Positions 6,249 to 15,374 of a stretch of 64,000 bases of DNA are shown here, piece after piece. The position numbers and the translations under genes are program-made. Every line of letters starts with the position of its first letter. Position 1 is the first letter of the stretch. The stretch lies in contig JADJBU010000005.1 of NCBI GenBank assembly GCA_016703605.1, positions 162,714 through 226,713 of the forward strand, read 5' to 3'. Origin of the DNA: Candidatus Villigracilis adiacens (lineage in GTDB: Bacteria; Chloroflexota; Anaerolineae; Anaerolineales; Villigracilaceae). The notes beneath the pieces were generated by a model that was not told the origin of the DNA, did not search any database, and saw only the letters and a list, made by a program, of their open reading frames with translations.

Positions 6249-9071
6249 TTACACCGTCATTCGGTTTGCAAATTCAACCATATTTTGGATTTCATCATCT
6301 GAAAACCAGCGTTCCACCGCATCTTGACCAAATCCAACCAAAGCGGGTGCATCATACAAGTCAGCGGTTTCGAGATGGCGCTTCTGCAAGAACACACTTT
6401 GCACGGCGCGCAAAAAGCGAATCTGGTCGGCGTTATAGTTGTGCTGGGTCACGTAGGTTTCAAACTGCCGCGCCACCAAATCCTTGTAATCGGGCAGGTA
6501 TTGCATGTCTAAAACTTGTCGCACCAAGCCGAGAAAACTATCGGCGGTGTGGGCAAACACCTTCTTCAAGTTTTCAGGCGTCACTTCCAAATCGCCTTCG
6601 CCGAGTTCCCTGGTCAACGTGCGCTCCAGTTCGAGCAGTTGCCAGTCGTCGATCTTTTGTCCCTGCTGAATGGCTTTTATAGTCGGGTGGTTTGCAACCA
6701 GTTCCAAAATGCGCTGTTCCACCAAACGGCGATACTCCGCCACGTACATTTTCTCTCCGCTTTTGGTGAGCAAAATGTAGCCGCTGATGGCGATGGAATC
6801 CAGTAAATCGAGTTCAAGGAAAGAGTCATAACGCATTTTGTTCTTCATACATGGGGAAAGAACATCTCGAAGCAAATTCAATTCGTTGTTCGAGAATTCA
6901 ACCAGTTTTTCAGGAACGCACATGCTCTTTGCTTTGATTTCACCATCAGACAAAATCGTATCGCGCAAACTCTGCGCATCTTCCACAATCATCCCGATGA
7001 GACCTGACAGGTCTCCAAGACCTGTCAGATCTTTTTCACGTTTCTTCAACTTCAACCGTTCCACTTTGCTGATGAAGGTCGCGGCGGCGACATCCACGCC
7101 AGGGACGAGCCTCAGGTGCGGGGCAACTTTCAATTTCAGGAATTCGATCTTGCTGGGGATGAGATAATCCCAGAAGGCATCCGTCCATGCTTCTTCGATC
7201 TCTGGCATGTGCTTGCGGATGGTGAACGAGTCGGTCGGGATTTGCTGAATCTGCTCGCGCAGGTCAGCGATCACCTGTTTGCAATCAGGGTCTTTCTGGT
7301 CTTTGAGATAGGTCTCCAGCAATTTCAAGCGCGTATTGAAGATCGTCACCAACACAGGCGTGGACTGGTCAACGACTTCTTTGGCGTCTCGGCTGAAGTT
7401 ATTTTCCCAGAAGTCAATAATGAGAAAATCCTTCTTCTCGAAGTTTGGCAATAACGCCAGATTTCTGCACGCCGCCTGCACCCGCGTCCCGCGCCCGATC
7501 ATCTGCTGTAACTTGATCGGCGATTGCACAGGCTTCATGAACACGAGATTGACTACTTCGGGAACGTCAATGCCCGTATCGAGCATGTCCACAGAAATGG
7601 CAATGCGCGGCTCGTCCTTCTTCTTGAACGCATCCACCAACGTGCCGCGATATTCAGATTTATGCGTGATGACCTTGGTCAGATTCGGGAATTGCGGATA
7701 CATCTCATCGAAGGCAGCTTGCAGGCGCAAGGCATGTTGCTGTGTGATGGCAAAAACGATGGTCTTGCCAGGCAACTGTCCCGACGAGTCTTTCTTGCAG
7801 ACTTCCCAAATCTCTTCCCACTGCTTGCGCAACGTGTCACGGTTGCTGACTTCTCGTTCCAGTTCCGTGCCTTCGTAATTGATGTCGTCAGGGTCGAGTC
7901 CCTTTTCGATCAGGGCGTTGCGCTCTTCCTCGGTCAAGTCCACGCCGTGAATGCCCTGCCGCTGGAACTTTGTCCGCGCGGCGTAGAGTTCGTAATCCAC
8001 GAGAAATTTGTCTTCGATGGCTTGTTCGTACGTGTAAAGATAGGTCGGCTTGCCATCCGTGCAATCAAAGGCAAGGAAGGTATCGCGGTTGATGTAATTG
8101 GCGGGCGTGGCGGTCAGTCCCACCTGGCGGGCATCGAAATATTCCAGCACTTCATTGAACTTGTTGTAGATCGAGCGATGGACTTCATCGAACACGATCA
8201 AGTCAAAGAAAGCGGGCGAAAACTGCTCGAAGATATTGCTCAGCGTTTGGAGAGTCACCGCGTACAGGCGTTGCGTGCGCGCATGCGGATCGTCCCAGCT
8301 ACGCAGACGGGTGCAGGGTTCATTGGGAATGAATTTCTCGAAGCCATCATCCTTTGCCTGTTCAACCAGTGCATCGCGGTCTGCCACGAACAAAATCCGC
8401 CGCGCCTGATTGGAGCGCATGAACACATCGATCAATCCCATCGTTGTACGCGTCTTGCCTGTCCCTGTTGCCATGACGATCAAAGCATTGCGCTTGCCTC
8501 CGCCTGAACGTCCCGAAGGTTTTCCCTCAGAGTTTAACGATTCCCCAGCCAACCTTCGGGACGGTAGCTCGAAAGCTTCACAAACACGGCGAATCGCTTC
8601 GTGCTGATAGGAACGGTCAACGATCTCGTTATTGATTTCAATCGAACTGAGCGGCACCGCATTCTGGCGAATATAAAGAAGGTTCTCCAAATCTTCGCGC
8701 GTGAAGAATCCGAATACCTCACGCTTGTGTGCGATCCCCACATCTACAAAATGGATTTCAAGTCCGTTGGCTAAAAATCCAAACGGTCTGAAAGATTGGT
8801 GCTTTTCAATTTCAGTGACGTAATAGGTAAGTTGTGCTTCGGCAAGCCGCACATCGGTGGAAGTCCGCTTGGCTTCGACCACCGCCAATACTTCCCCGTT
8901 TTCGCGGTAAAGGCAATAATCCGAAACTCCGTTCCACGGCTCGGCATCATAGCCATCTACAGGGATTTCAGTCTTCACCTTGGAATGGTCGTGAAGATAC
9001 CACCCAGCTCTTTCAAGTTGTGGGTCAATCATTTCCTTGCGGGTGCGTTCTTCGCTGATCTTTCGAGACAA
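6249..9071 (-). CDS. hsdR: Type I restriction endonuclease subunit HsdR
   Basis: 940 residues. The translocase and nuclease of the type I complex. An N-terminal PD-(D/E)xK nuclease core is visible (VSDYCLYRENGEVLAVVEAK, ~48-68), then the SF2 helicase with Walker A MATGTGKT (~197-204), DEVH (~293-296), LTATPAN and motif VI QMIGRGTRV (~520-528), and a long C-terminal helical region. Two palindromes are read through in frame: at 8509-8563, just upstream of Walker A (residues ~170-188, LAGESLNSEGKPSGRSGGGK), and at 7000-7032 (DLTGLGDLSGL, ~680-690). Nothing truncates it, so the protein may be active. The start lies in a GC-rich context with no clear ribosome-binding site. Confidence 0.95.
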   Translation of the reverse strand: MSRKISEERTRKEMIDPQLERAGWYLHDHSKVKTEIPVDGYDAEPWNGVSDYCLYRENGEVLAVVEAKRTSTDVRLAEAQLTYYVTEIEKHQSFRPFGFLANGLEIHFVDVGIAHKREVFGFFTREDLENLLYIRQNAVPLSSIEINNEIVDRSYQHEAIRRVCEAFELPSRRLAGESLNSEGKPSGRSGGGKRNALIVMATGTGKTRTTMGLIDVFMRSNQARRILFVADRDALVEQAKDDGFEKFIPNEPCTRLRSWDDPHARTQRLYAVTLQTLSNIFEQFSPAFFDLIVFDEVHRSIYNKFNEVLEYFDARQVGLTATPANYINRDTFLAFDCTDGKPTYLYTYEQAIEDKFLVDYELYAARTKFQRQGIHGVDLTEEERNALIEKGLDPDDINYEGTELEREVSNRDTLRKQWEEIWEVCKKDSSGQLPGKTIVFAITQQHALRLQAAFDEMYPQFPNLTKVITHKSEYRGTLVDAFKKKDEPRIAISVDMLDTGIDVPEVVNLVFMKPVQSPIKLQQMIGRGTRVQAACRNLALLPNFEKKDFLIIDFWENNFSRDAKEVVDQSTPVLVTIFNTRLKLLETYLKDQKDPDCKQVIADLREQIQQIPTDSFTIRKHMPEIEEAWTDAFWDYLIPSKIEFLKLKVAPHLRLVPGVDVAAATFISKVERLKLKKREKDLTGLGDLSGLIGMIVEDAQSLRDTILSDGEIKAKSMCVPEKLVEFSNNELNLLRDVLSPCMKNKMRYDSFLELDLLDSIAISGYILLTKSGEKMYVAEYRRLVEQRILELVANHPTIKAIQQGQKIDDWQLLELERTLTRELGEGDLEVTPENLKKVFAHTADSFLGLVRQVLDMQYLPDYKDLVARQFETYVTQHNYNADQIRFLRAVQSVFLQKRHLETADLYDAPALVGFGQDAVERWFSDDEIQNMVEFANRMTV
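7000..7032. repeat. Short AGACCTGACAGG palindrome inside hsdR
   Basis: AGACCTGACAGGTCT (7000-7014) and AGACCTGTCAGATCT (7018-7032), complementary with one mismatch around a 3-base loop. The downstream context TTTTTCACG also matches the array units (TTTTCACG). It is a short member of the hsdS-array palindrome family, read in frame. Confidence 0.8.
8509..8563. repeat. 55-bp palindromic insert inside hsdR
   Basis: Perfect 13-base arms CGTCCCGAAGGTT (8509-8521) and AACCTTCGGGACG (8551-8563) around a 29-base centre. It is read through in frame within the hsdR linker preceding the Walker A motif. Same family as 4147-4200 in hsdM. Confidence 0.85.
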
Positions 9072-9220
9072 GTCTCCGCCTTCGCTTTGCTGTCGCCGGA
9101 CCGTTGACGTGGATTATACAGCCTTCCACCGCATACATAGCGCAAACCGGCTTTTTTCTTGATTTTTTAAAAATCCGAGTTTTTCTGCGTCCCATATTTG
9201 CCGTTTAGCCTACTGAAGAA

Positions 9221-9777
9221 TCACTTCTTCAAACGCTTCCACAAAAACAGCAGCAGCCCAATCACAAGCAGGACAAAACTGCCGTTCACAAAGACCCATT
9301 TGACCGCCGTAAACAGCGGAGCCAGAACATCCACCACAGGCGTGTGGGATGGGTAGCGTCCCAGCACGATCGAAGTGGAAATATTTTCCAGGTAGTCGAA
9401 GACCGCCCCGCCAGCGGAAAGAGATTCAACAGCCGCCAGCCAGAGGTTTCAACAAGTCCGCGCGCCAGCAGCCAGCTGATCGTCGCCGTGAGAAAAAACC
9501 CATAGACGAGCGGAAAGACCAGGTCAAAGGTGAAGCGCGCATAAATATACGCCGCGCGTCCCTCCGCGCCGTAATCCTCCGCCATCTGATAAAGATCGCC
9601 CGCCGAATAAATGTAGGACGTATCCGGCGACGTCCCGCCGCTGTAGGCTTCCGCCTTTTGCGCCTGTTGCGGCAAAACAACGATCATAAAGAACACAAAG
9701 ACCGCCAGCCCGGTCAACGCCGCCCAGCCCGTGGACATGGAATAAAAGGATTTGGAAATTCGCTTCAACATGGACAC
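9221..9777 (-). pseudogene. Frameshifted gene for a small integral membrane protein
   Basis: The first ~123 residues show a membrane segment (WAALTGLAVFVFFMIVVLP), an extracytoplasmic stretch rich in Tyr/Ala, and two more hydrophobic helices. After LLNLFPLAG the frame is lost at a run of C on the plus strand near 9406-9409. One added base restores AGGAVFDYLENISTSIVLGR, a further membrane segment (SFVLLVIGLLLFLWKR) and a natural stop at 9221-9223. Read straight through, the protein would instead end at 9286 with an unlikely Trp/Arg-rich tail. The cause is a single-base deletion or a sequencing error in the homopolymer. I do not recognise the family. Confidence 0.75.
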
Positions 9778-9778
9778 C

Positions 9779-12775
9779 TCACAGGATTTTCAATCGTTCC
9801 TTCACCAACAGCAACGGATGCCGCGCCTCCACCCCCGCCCCCTGCCGAATCTGCATCCGGCACGCCGCCCCGCTCGACGCCAATTCCCCATTCCCCATTC
9901 CCCATTCCCTGATCTTCTTCAACACCCCCAACTCCCCCACCTGCATCGAAAGCTCGTAATGCTCGGCATCAAAGCCAAACGTCCCCGCCATGCCGCAGCA
10001 GCCCGCCTCGATCACATCCACATCATAGCCAAATATTTTCAACATCGCAGCCGTCGCCGAAACGCCGCTGGGCAAACCGTCGGCGGCGGGACCTTCCGCG
10101 CGTTGGTGACAGTGCGGGTGGAGGGTGAGGCGCGTTTTTTTATCCAGGTTTAAATTCAATTCTTGAGCAACATTTTCTAAATTGGCTACGCGCAAAATAA
10201 ATTCATCCACCAGCCAGACCCTTTTTGTGATGGATTTCAACTCTGCGGCTCGATTCGGCATTAAAGCCTGGTACTCGCGCTTGAGCGTATACACTTCGGG
10301 AGGCTCGCATCCGACCACGCTCAAGCCTGCTCCCCCATCCAGGCGTTGGATCTCGCCGATGACTTTTTCCGCGTGCCGCCGCGCCGCGTCGAGGAATCCC
10401 TTCGAGAGCAGCGAAGCCCCCGCGCCGATGACCGGCAGGATTTTGACTTCATAGCCGAGATAATTCAAAATATCAACAGCGGCTTCCTCCACCTCCGGTT
10501 CGATGTAATGCGAAAAAACATCCGAAAGAAAAATTACCCGCTGCCTGTCTACCTGTCTACCTGCATACTTGTCTACTTGTCTACCTGCACCCGGGGGGGC
10601 GGGGGGGGGGGGGTACTTGCCTACTTTCCTCCCCCAAAACGCCGGAAACTCCCTCTTCTCCGTTATCCCCAGCGCCCGCGCGATCAACCTGCGAGACCAG
10701 CCAGCCCGCATGAACCAATTCGCAACAGGCGCAACCGGGTTAAGCAGTTTCGCAACAACATGAAAATACCCAAACAGATAATCGCGCAAGGGTCGGCGAT
10801 GCGATTTGTAATACTGGTTCATGAACTCGTATTTCAACTTCGGCATATCCACGCCGCTCGGGCATTCCGAGGTGCAGCCTTTGCAGGCGAGGCAGAGATC
10901 GAGGGCGGAGAAGGCGGAATTTTCGATTTGGGTAATTGGTAATTGGTGATTGGAGATTAAGCCGCGCAGGAGATTCGCCCTGCCCCGGGTCGAGTTGGCT
11001 TCTTCGCGCGTCGCCTGAAACGACGGACACATCACTCCGGTTTGTTTGCGGCAGACTCCCTGCCCGTTGCAGGATTCTATTGCGCCCGCCAGCCCGCGCT
11101 CGTGATCGAACTTCAAGACGGGCGTCCATGCCTGGGCTTGATAGTTTTCGCCGTAACGCAGGTTCGTGTCCATCGGCGGCGCGTCGAATAATTTTTTGGG
11201 GTTCAGGATGTTTTGCGGGTCGGCGGCTTGTTTCAACAGGCGCATGGCGTCGGTCACTTCGCGCCCATACGTCCGTTCGATGAATTCGCCCCTTGCCAGT
11301 CCGTCGCCGTGTTCGCTGCTCATCGCGCCGCCGAGACTCATCGTCAGCGCGAAGACCTGTTCGGCAATCTCACGCATGGCGCGGACGCCTTCGCCCTTTT
11401 GCAAATCCAACACCGGGCGGATGTGCAAACATCCCGCCGAGGCGTGAGCATAGATTCCGCCGAAGGTGCCGTGCGCTTCGAGAATCCGCTCGACTTCACG
11501 CACAAAATCCCCGAGCCGTTCCACCGGGATGGCGCAGTCTTCGATGAACGCCACCGGTCGCGCAGACTGCGGGCGCGAGTCAAGTATCCCCAGCCCCACC
11601 TTGCGGATGCTCCAAATCCGCGCCTGGTCTTCGGGGGTTTCTGCTACAGTCAATAATGCGCTGGTGGTCGAGACTTCGCCGAGACCACGCGCCGCCGTTT
11701 TCAATGCAACCGGATCGTCCCCGCTGAATTCGACAACAAGAACAGCGGCTGGCAATGCGCTGAGCCCGGTCGAAGCGTCGTCAATTACCCAGTTCATTTG
11801 CCGCGCATAATGCGGAATATTCCTTGCATTATGAAGGATCAGCTGCGGAATCAACTCCACCGCGCTGGGGTTCATCGCCAGCAGGCGCGGAACGTCGTCA
11901 CAGGCGGAGGCGATGCTCGAATAAGATAAAACCCCGAGGATGGTATGTTTCGGCTTGGGGACAAGGTTGACCTTGAGTTTGCGGATGACGGCGAGAGTGC
12001 CTTCACTACCGGCGAGCAAAGGGGCAAGGTTGAAGGTTGAAGGTCGAAGGTCGGCAGGATAAAAACTGCCTGCCCATTGCGGCGGGGTCGACGGACTCCA
12101 CGGCAAAAGATAGTTAATCCGATACCCCGCCGAGTTGCGCCAGGATTTGGGGAAGTTTTGTTCGATTGCTTCCACATATTTTTCACGAATTTCATTTACG
12201 GCGGCAACAATCTCCGATGTCCCACCCCCAATTCCCAATCTACTATTCACCATTCCCCATGTACTCAAACTCCCATCCGCCAACACCACCTCCGCTTCGA
12301 GCAAATGGTCCGCGCTCATACCGTAGAGAATGGAATGCGCCCCCGTGGCGTTGTTGCCGATCACGCCGCCCATGGTGGCGCGTTCCGCCGAAGCCGGGTC
12401 GGGACCGAAGGTCAGCCCGTGTTTGGCGGCGGCGCGGTTCAAGTCCGCGAGGATGACGCCGGGTTCGACGACGGCGAATCTTTCTGCGGGGTTGATCTCA
12501 AGGATCGAATCGAGATGGCGGGAGCAGTCGAGGATCAGCGCTTCGCCGATGGCTTGACCGGCAAGCGAGGAGCCTGATCCGCGCGGGAGGATGGGGACGC
12601 GGTGTTTTGCGGCAAATTCAACGGCGGCTTGCAGGTCGTCCTGGTCTTTGGGAATGGCGACTCCCAATGGTTCGATTTGGTAGGACGAGGCGTCGGTGGA
12701 GTACAAAAGCCTGGAGGCAGGATCCAGCCGCAGGTCGCCTTTGAAGCGGGGTTTTAATCCCTCGAGAATATCCAT
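9779..12775 (-). CDS. FAD-linked oxidase with Fe-S and CCG domains (D-lactate dehydrogenase-like)
   Basis: 998 residues. An N-terminal FAD-binding PCMH domain (LPRGSGSSLAGQAIG ~58-72; GGVIGNNATGAHSILYG), the FAD-oxidase C domain, a 4Fe-4S motif (CLACKGCTSECPSGV, ~632-646) and a C-terminal CCG domain (ending CCGMAGTFGFD, ~922-932). This architecture is shared by YdiJ-type and D-lactate/D-2-hydroxyglutarate dehydrogenases that pass electrons to the quinone pool; the exact substrate cannot be read from sequence. The gene carries at least five in-frame simple-repeat insertions, including PPPPAPPGAGRQVDKYAG and SNHQLPITQ, and a C13 tract on the coding strand. It starts 7 bases from the next gene upstream, so the two are probably co-transcribed. 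Confidence 0.9.
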   Translation of the reverse strand: MDILEGLKPRFKGDLRLDPASRLLYSTDASSYQIEPLGVAIPKDQDDLQAAVEFAAKHRVPILPRGSGSSLAGQAIGEALILDCSRHLDSILEINPAERFAVVEPGVILADLNRAAAKHGLTFGPDPASAERATMGGVIGNNATGAHSILYGMSADHLLEAEVVLADGSLSTWGMVNSRLGIGGGTSEIVAAVNEIREKYVEAIEQNFPKSWRNSAGYRINYLLPWSPSTPPQWAGSFYPADLRPSTFNLAPLLAGSEGTLAVIRKLKVNLVPKPKHTILGVLSYSSIASACDDVPRLLAMNPSAVELIPQLILHNARNIPHYARQMNWVIDDASTGLSALPAAVLVVEFSGDDPVALKTAARGLGEVSTTSALLTVAETPEDQARIWSIRKVGLGILDSRPQSARPVAFIEDCAIPVERLGDFVREVERILEAHGTFGGIYAHASAGCLHIRPVLDLQKGEGVRAMREIAEQVFALTMSLGGAMSSEHGDGLARGEFIERTYGREVTDAMRLLKQAADPQNILNPKKLFDAPPMDTNLRYGENYQAQAWTPVLKFDHERGLAGAIESCNGQGVCRKQTGVMCPSFQATREEANSTRGRANLLRGLISNHQLPITQIENSAFSALDLCLACKGCTSECPSGVDMPKLKYEFMNQYYKSHRRPLRDYLFGYFHVVAKLLNPVAPVANWFMRAGWSRRLIARALGITEKREFPAFWGRKVGKYPPPPAPPGAGRQVDKYAGRQVDRQRVIFLSDVFSHYIEPEVEEAAVDILNYLGYEVKILPVIGAGASLLSKGFLDAARRHAEKVIGEIQRLDGGAGLSVVGCEPPEVYTLKREYQALMPNRAAELKSITKRVWLVDEFILRVANLENVAQELNLNLDKKTRLTLHPHCHQRAEGPAADGLPSGVSATAAMLKIFGYDVDVIEAGCCGMAGTFGFDAEHYELSMQVGELGVLKKIREWGMGNGELASSGAACRMQIRQGAGVEARHPLLLVKERLKIL
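9881..9910. repeat. CCCCATT heptamer repeat inside the FAD oxidase gene
   Basis: About four copies of the heptamer CCCCATT. Read in frame on the minus strand as REWGMGNGELA near the C-terminus. Confidence 0.8.
10543..10613. repeat. CTACCTGT repeats followed by a G7-C-G13 tract
   Basis: Imperfect octamers (CTACCTGT / CTACTTGT) from about 10549 to 10590 lead into seven G, one C and thirteen G (10593-10613). On the coding (minus) strand these give PPPPAPPGAGRQVDKYAGRQVDRQ, in frame, between the Fe-S and CCG domains (~residues 718-744). The long homopolymer is a likely slippage site. Confidence 0.85.
10928..10957. repeat. AATTGGT heptamer repeat inside the FAD oxidase gene
   Basis: GGTAATTGGTAATTGGTGAT and a degenerate copy, a 7-base period. 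Read in frame on the minus strand as SNHQLPITQ, just N-terminal to the Fe-S motif. Confidence 0.8.
12024..12055. repeat. GAAGGTT heptamer repeat inside the FAD oxidase gene
   Basis: Four copies of a 7-base unit GAAGGTT/GAAGGTC. Read in frame as part of ADLRPSTFNLAPLLAGSEG. Confidence 0.75.
12228..12263. repeat. CCCAATT/CCATT repeats inside the FAD oxidase gene
   Basis: CCCAATTCCCAATCTACTAT followed by TCACCATTCCCCAT, a degenerate heptamer run. Read in frame as WGMVNSRLGIGGG, a loop of the FAD domain. Confidence 0.6.
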
Positions 12776-12782
12776 AAAACCC

Positions 12783-14114
12783 CTACCTCGCCGCCGCGGG
12801 ATTTCGATTCAAAAAGCGCTTGAACAACACCCCGCTAAAGAACACGACCAGGTAAATATGAAGCAGGGTCATGAGGCGGTACGGGAGTTGGTCGAAAAAC
12901 TGGTTGTAGCCGGTGAGATAACCGTAAAGGAAGAATCCGTAGCAGGCGGCGCCGCCGAGTAAAACCGCCCGGTTGAAACCGTCCATTTTTTGAATGAAGA
13001 GGATGGCGGCAATGGCAAAGGGATAAAAATGGTACAGGTAGCGTTCGTGCGTGCCGGTTAGTAACAGGTTGAAACCCAGGTTGACCAGCGCAAGATGGAC
13101 AAGCCAGAAAGCCAGATGCGTATGCGTAAACCCGGCGGTCTCATTTTTATTTTGACGCGCATGGTACGTTATCGCGGCAAGGGTTAAAGATGCGACGCTC
13201 AAAAGGAACAAGACGATGCCGGTTGTGTAGGGAATCAAGGTCAGACCGAAGACCGATAAGGGTTCGTGGGAGGAGCCGAAGGGATTGTCTGTAAAGAGCG
13301 TCCAGATATTGAAGCCGAAGGAGGAGATGGTGTCGCCGTGGCTGCTGCCGGTGGCAAGGATGTAATGAAGGTGCGAGAGATACTGCGGGTCGTATTGAAG
13401 GTTCGCGTCGACAAGCAGGATCGGCGCGGCGAATGAAACGGCGAGAGCGGCCAGCGCGGGAAGCGAAGCCGTCCATTTGCGCGAGATGAGGATGAGGTTT
13501 GCGACGGCCATCGAACCGAGGGAGATCATGCTGAAAAAGACCAGTTGTTTGGTCATGACGAGACAGGAGAGGATAAAACCGAGAGTGAAGGCGAGGAGAT
13601 AATTCCGCCAGGGCTTTGATTCGGGGATTTCGTTGAGTCGCGCCGCCGCGAGGAAAAACGCCAAAACGAAAAACTGCCCGGCGTTGTCGATCTGCCCCCA
13701 AAAGGATGTGCCGATCCATGACGATGGCAGCAAGCCGACAACGCCCGCCCAAAATGCCGCGTCTTTGACCTTCAGCGTTTTAAGCAGGTAGAAAAGGACG
13801 ACGACATTCAGCAGGTCGATGGCGGCGAGGTAGTAACGGAATAGACCCGTCATCCCTTCAAAGTCGCGGATGCCGAGAAAGTCCACTGCCCCGGCGGAGA
13901 ATGCCATGCCGAGAAAGGGGTAGTTGCAATACGCGCAGTTGACATAAATGCTTTGCGCGTCCTTTGCCCATTCCCGCGACCAGTATAGAAAGGCATCCAG
14001 GTCGTCGGGCTGGTACCAGGACGGGTACATGAAGATAACAAAAGCCGGGAAAAGCAACCCGGCTGTAAAAACGATCTGGTTTTTGTGTTGAATCGCTTTC
14101 TTCATCCAATTCAT
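12783..14114 (-). CDS. GT-C-like polytopic membrane protein
   Basis: 443 residues with about ten to twelve hydrophobic helices. Features of GT-C glycosyltransferases are present: an acidic pair in the first loop (YQPDDLDAFLYWSREWAKD, ~35-53), a hydrophobic repeat pattern and a late loop motif THERYLYHFYPF (~367-378) seen in PIG-M/mannosyltransferase-type enzymes that use lipid-linked sugars. Substrate unknown. It ends 7 bases before the FAD-oxidase start and is transcribed with it. The start ATG is followed by KKAIQHKNQIVF, a normal N-in first helix. Confidence 0.75.
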   Translation of the reverse strand: MNWMKKAIQHKNQIVFTAGLLFPAFVIFMYPSWYQPDDLDAFLYWSREWAKDAQSIYVNCAYCNYPFLGMAFSAGAVDFLGIRDFEGMTGLFRYYLAAIDLLNVVVLFYLLKTLKVKDAAFWAGVVGLLPSSWIGTSFWGQIDNAGQFFVLAFFLAAARLNEIPESKPWRNYLLAFTLGFILSCLVMTKQLVFFSMISLGSMAVANLILISRKWTASLPALAALAVSFAAPILLVDANLQYDPQYLSHLHYILATGSSHGDTISSFGFNIWTLFTDNPFGSSHEPLSVFGLTLIPYTTGIVLFLLSVASLTLAAITYHARQNKNETAGFTHTHLAFWLVHLALVNLGFNLLLTGTHERYLYHFYPFAIAAILFIQKMDGFNRAVLLGGAACYGFFLYGYLTGYNQFFDQLPYRLMTLLHIYLVVFFSGVLFKRFLNRNPAAAR

Positions 14115-14168
14115 CTTTGACTCATTTGCAAACTACTCGGGGACGTGAGAGAACGTCCGCTGCGCGAC

Positions 14169-15326
14169 TCACTTTTTGTACCAGCCAAACTCTTCGACCG
14201 CATCCACCATCGCCAGAATATTTTCCGGGGAAACATCTGCCATGACGGTGTGGACGGCGGCGACCATGTACCCGCCCTCCTCGCCGAGGAGTCCGATGTT
14301 GCGCTTCACCTCCGCGCGGACGTCGTCCGGGGTGCCGAAGGGCAGCGTGTTCGAGGTGTCTATCGCGCCGCAGAAGACGAGTTGTTTGCCGTATTGCTTC
14401 TTGAGTTCTTCGAGGTTGGACATCTTCCCGGCGGAGGACTGGATGGGGTTGAGAATGTCAATGCCCATTTCGATGAAGTCGGGCAGCAGGTCGAAGACGT
14501 CGCCGTCGGTGTGGAAGAAGACCTTGGCCTTCGTGCGCGATTTGATGAAGGAAAGATAATCGGCGTGGATGGGCTTGACCAGTTTGCGGTACATCTTCGG
14601 CGAGAGCATGAGGCTGGTCTTCATGCCGAGGTCGTCGCCGATCTTGATGATGTCGATCACGTCGCCGCATTCGTCGAGGAAATGTCCCATCAGGGTTTTG
14701 CACAGTTCGGCGGTCTTTTGCAACAGGGCGACGGTGAAGTCGGGATGCCTGCCCATGTTGTAATAGAAGTGATCCATGCGCTGCATTTCATAGCCGCGTT
14801 CGACGGGGAATGCCAGCCAGGGCGTGCCCATGATGGCGTATTGATTGTCCGCGTGCAGTTTCCGCGCCCGTTCGCGGACGTGCGCCACGCGGGTCGGGTC
14901 GTTCATGTCGGGCCACGGATATTTCTCGAGGTCTTCGATGGAATGCGTCTCTGCCAGCGGGTGATAATGCGGGAACCAGGAATCCTCGGCGGCTTTGACG
15001 ACGCCCGAACCCCAGGAGTTGTAATACATGGAACCGGGTTCGCGGCTGGCGTTCTTCTCGAGGATGTGCTGCGGCTCGCGGTCCCACACGCCGCGCACGT
15101 CGGCATGAAGGCGTTCGAGAACTTCTTCGTCCACCAAGGACGCGCCCAATTCGGGGAAGTCGTAGATGTATCTATCGGGAGATTCGACGCCGAGGAGTTT
15201 TTTCAACCGGCGGTAGGCGACCATGTTGATTCCGGTGGCGTTGCTTGCGCCGATGACAATCGGTACGCGGTCGGGGACTTCATGGTTGATTGTGGCTAGG
15301 ACACGTTCGCGGGATGTGAGGGGCAT
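14169..15326 (-). CDS. Uroporphyrinogen decarboxylase (URO-D) family protein
   Basis: 385 residues with the URO-D/corrinoid methyltransferase barrel fold: TSRERVLATINHEVPDRVPI at the N-terminus (typical of the methyltransferase branch, not HemE), HTDGDVFDLLPDFIEMGIDI (~233-252), LVFCGAIDTSNTLPFGTPDDV and a C-terminal VHTVMADVSPENILAMVDA. True HemE has an arginine-rich FAPVW N-terminus that is missing here. Known relatives demethylate substrates with a corrinoid protein or have unknown roles; no corrinoid partner is nearby. A GGAG ribosome-binding site precedes the ATG. Confidence 0.85.
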   Translation of the reverse strand: MPLTSRERVLATINHEVPDRVPIVIGASNATGINMVAYRRLKKLLGVESPDRYIYDFPELGASLVDEEVLERLHADVRGVWDREPQHILEKNASREPGSMYYNSWGSGVVKAAEDSWFPHYHPLAETHSIEDLEKYPWPDMNDPTRVAHVRERARKLHADNQYAIMGTPWLAFPVERGYEMQRMDHFYYNMGRHPDFTVALLQKTAELCKTLMGHFLDECGDVIDIIKIGDDLGMKTSLMLSPKMYRKLVKPIHADYLSFIKSRTKAKVFFHTDGDVFDLLPDFIEMGIDILNPIQSSAGKMSNLEELKKQYGKQLVFCGAIDTSNTLPFGTPDDVRAEVKRNIGLLGEEGGYMVAAVHTVMADVSPENILAMVDAVEEFGWYKK

Positions 15327-15338
15327 AGTATCTCCAAG

Positions 15339-15371
15339 AGACTTCCGAAGTCTTGAAGACTTCGGAAGTCT
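15339..15371. repeat. Perfect 33-bp palindrome between gpmA and the URO-D gene
   Basis: AGACTTCCGAAGTCTT (15339-15354), one base, AAGACTTCGGAAGTCT (15356-15371). Perfect 16-base arms. It lies in the short gap after gpmA and before the URO-D gene on the minus strand. Without a strong T run it is a weak terminator; it resembles the other ACTT/AAGT-centred palindromes of the window. Confidence 0.8.
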
Positions 15372-15374
15372 GTA

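Noticed and set aside
8509..8563. Transcription terminator
   Set aside because: The hairpin is inside the open hsdR frame and has no T run; better explained as an inserted palindrome.
14145..15299. Long plus-strand open frame of 384 codons
   Set aside because: Lies antisense to the URO-D-family gene, whose family motifs are clear; a GC-rich shadow frame.
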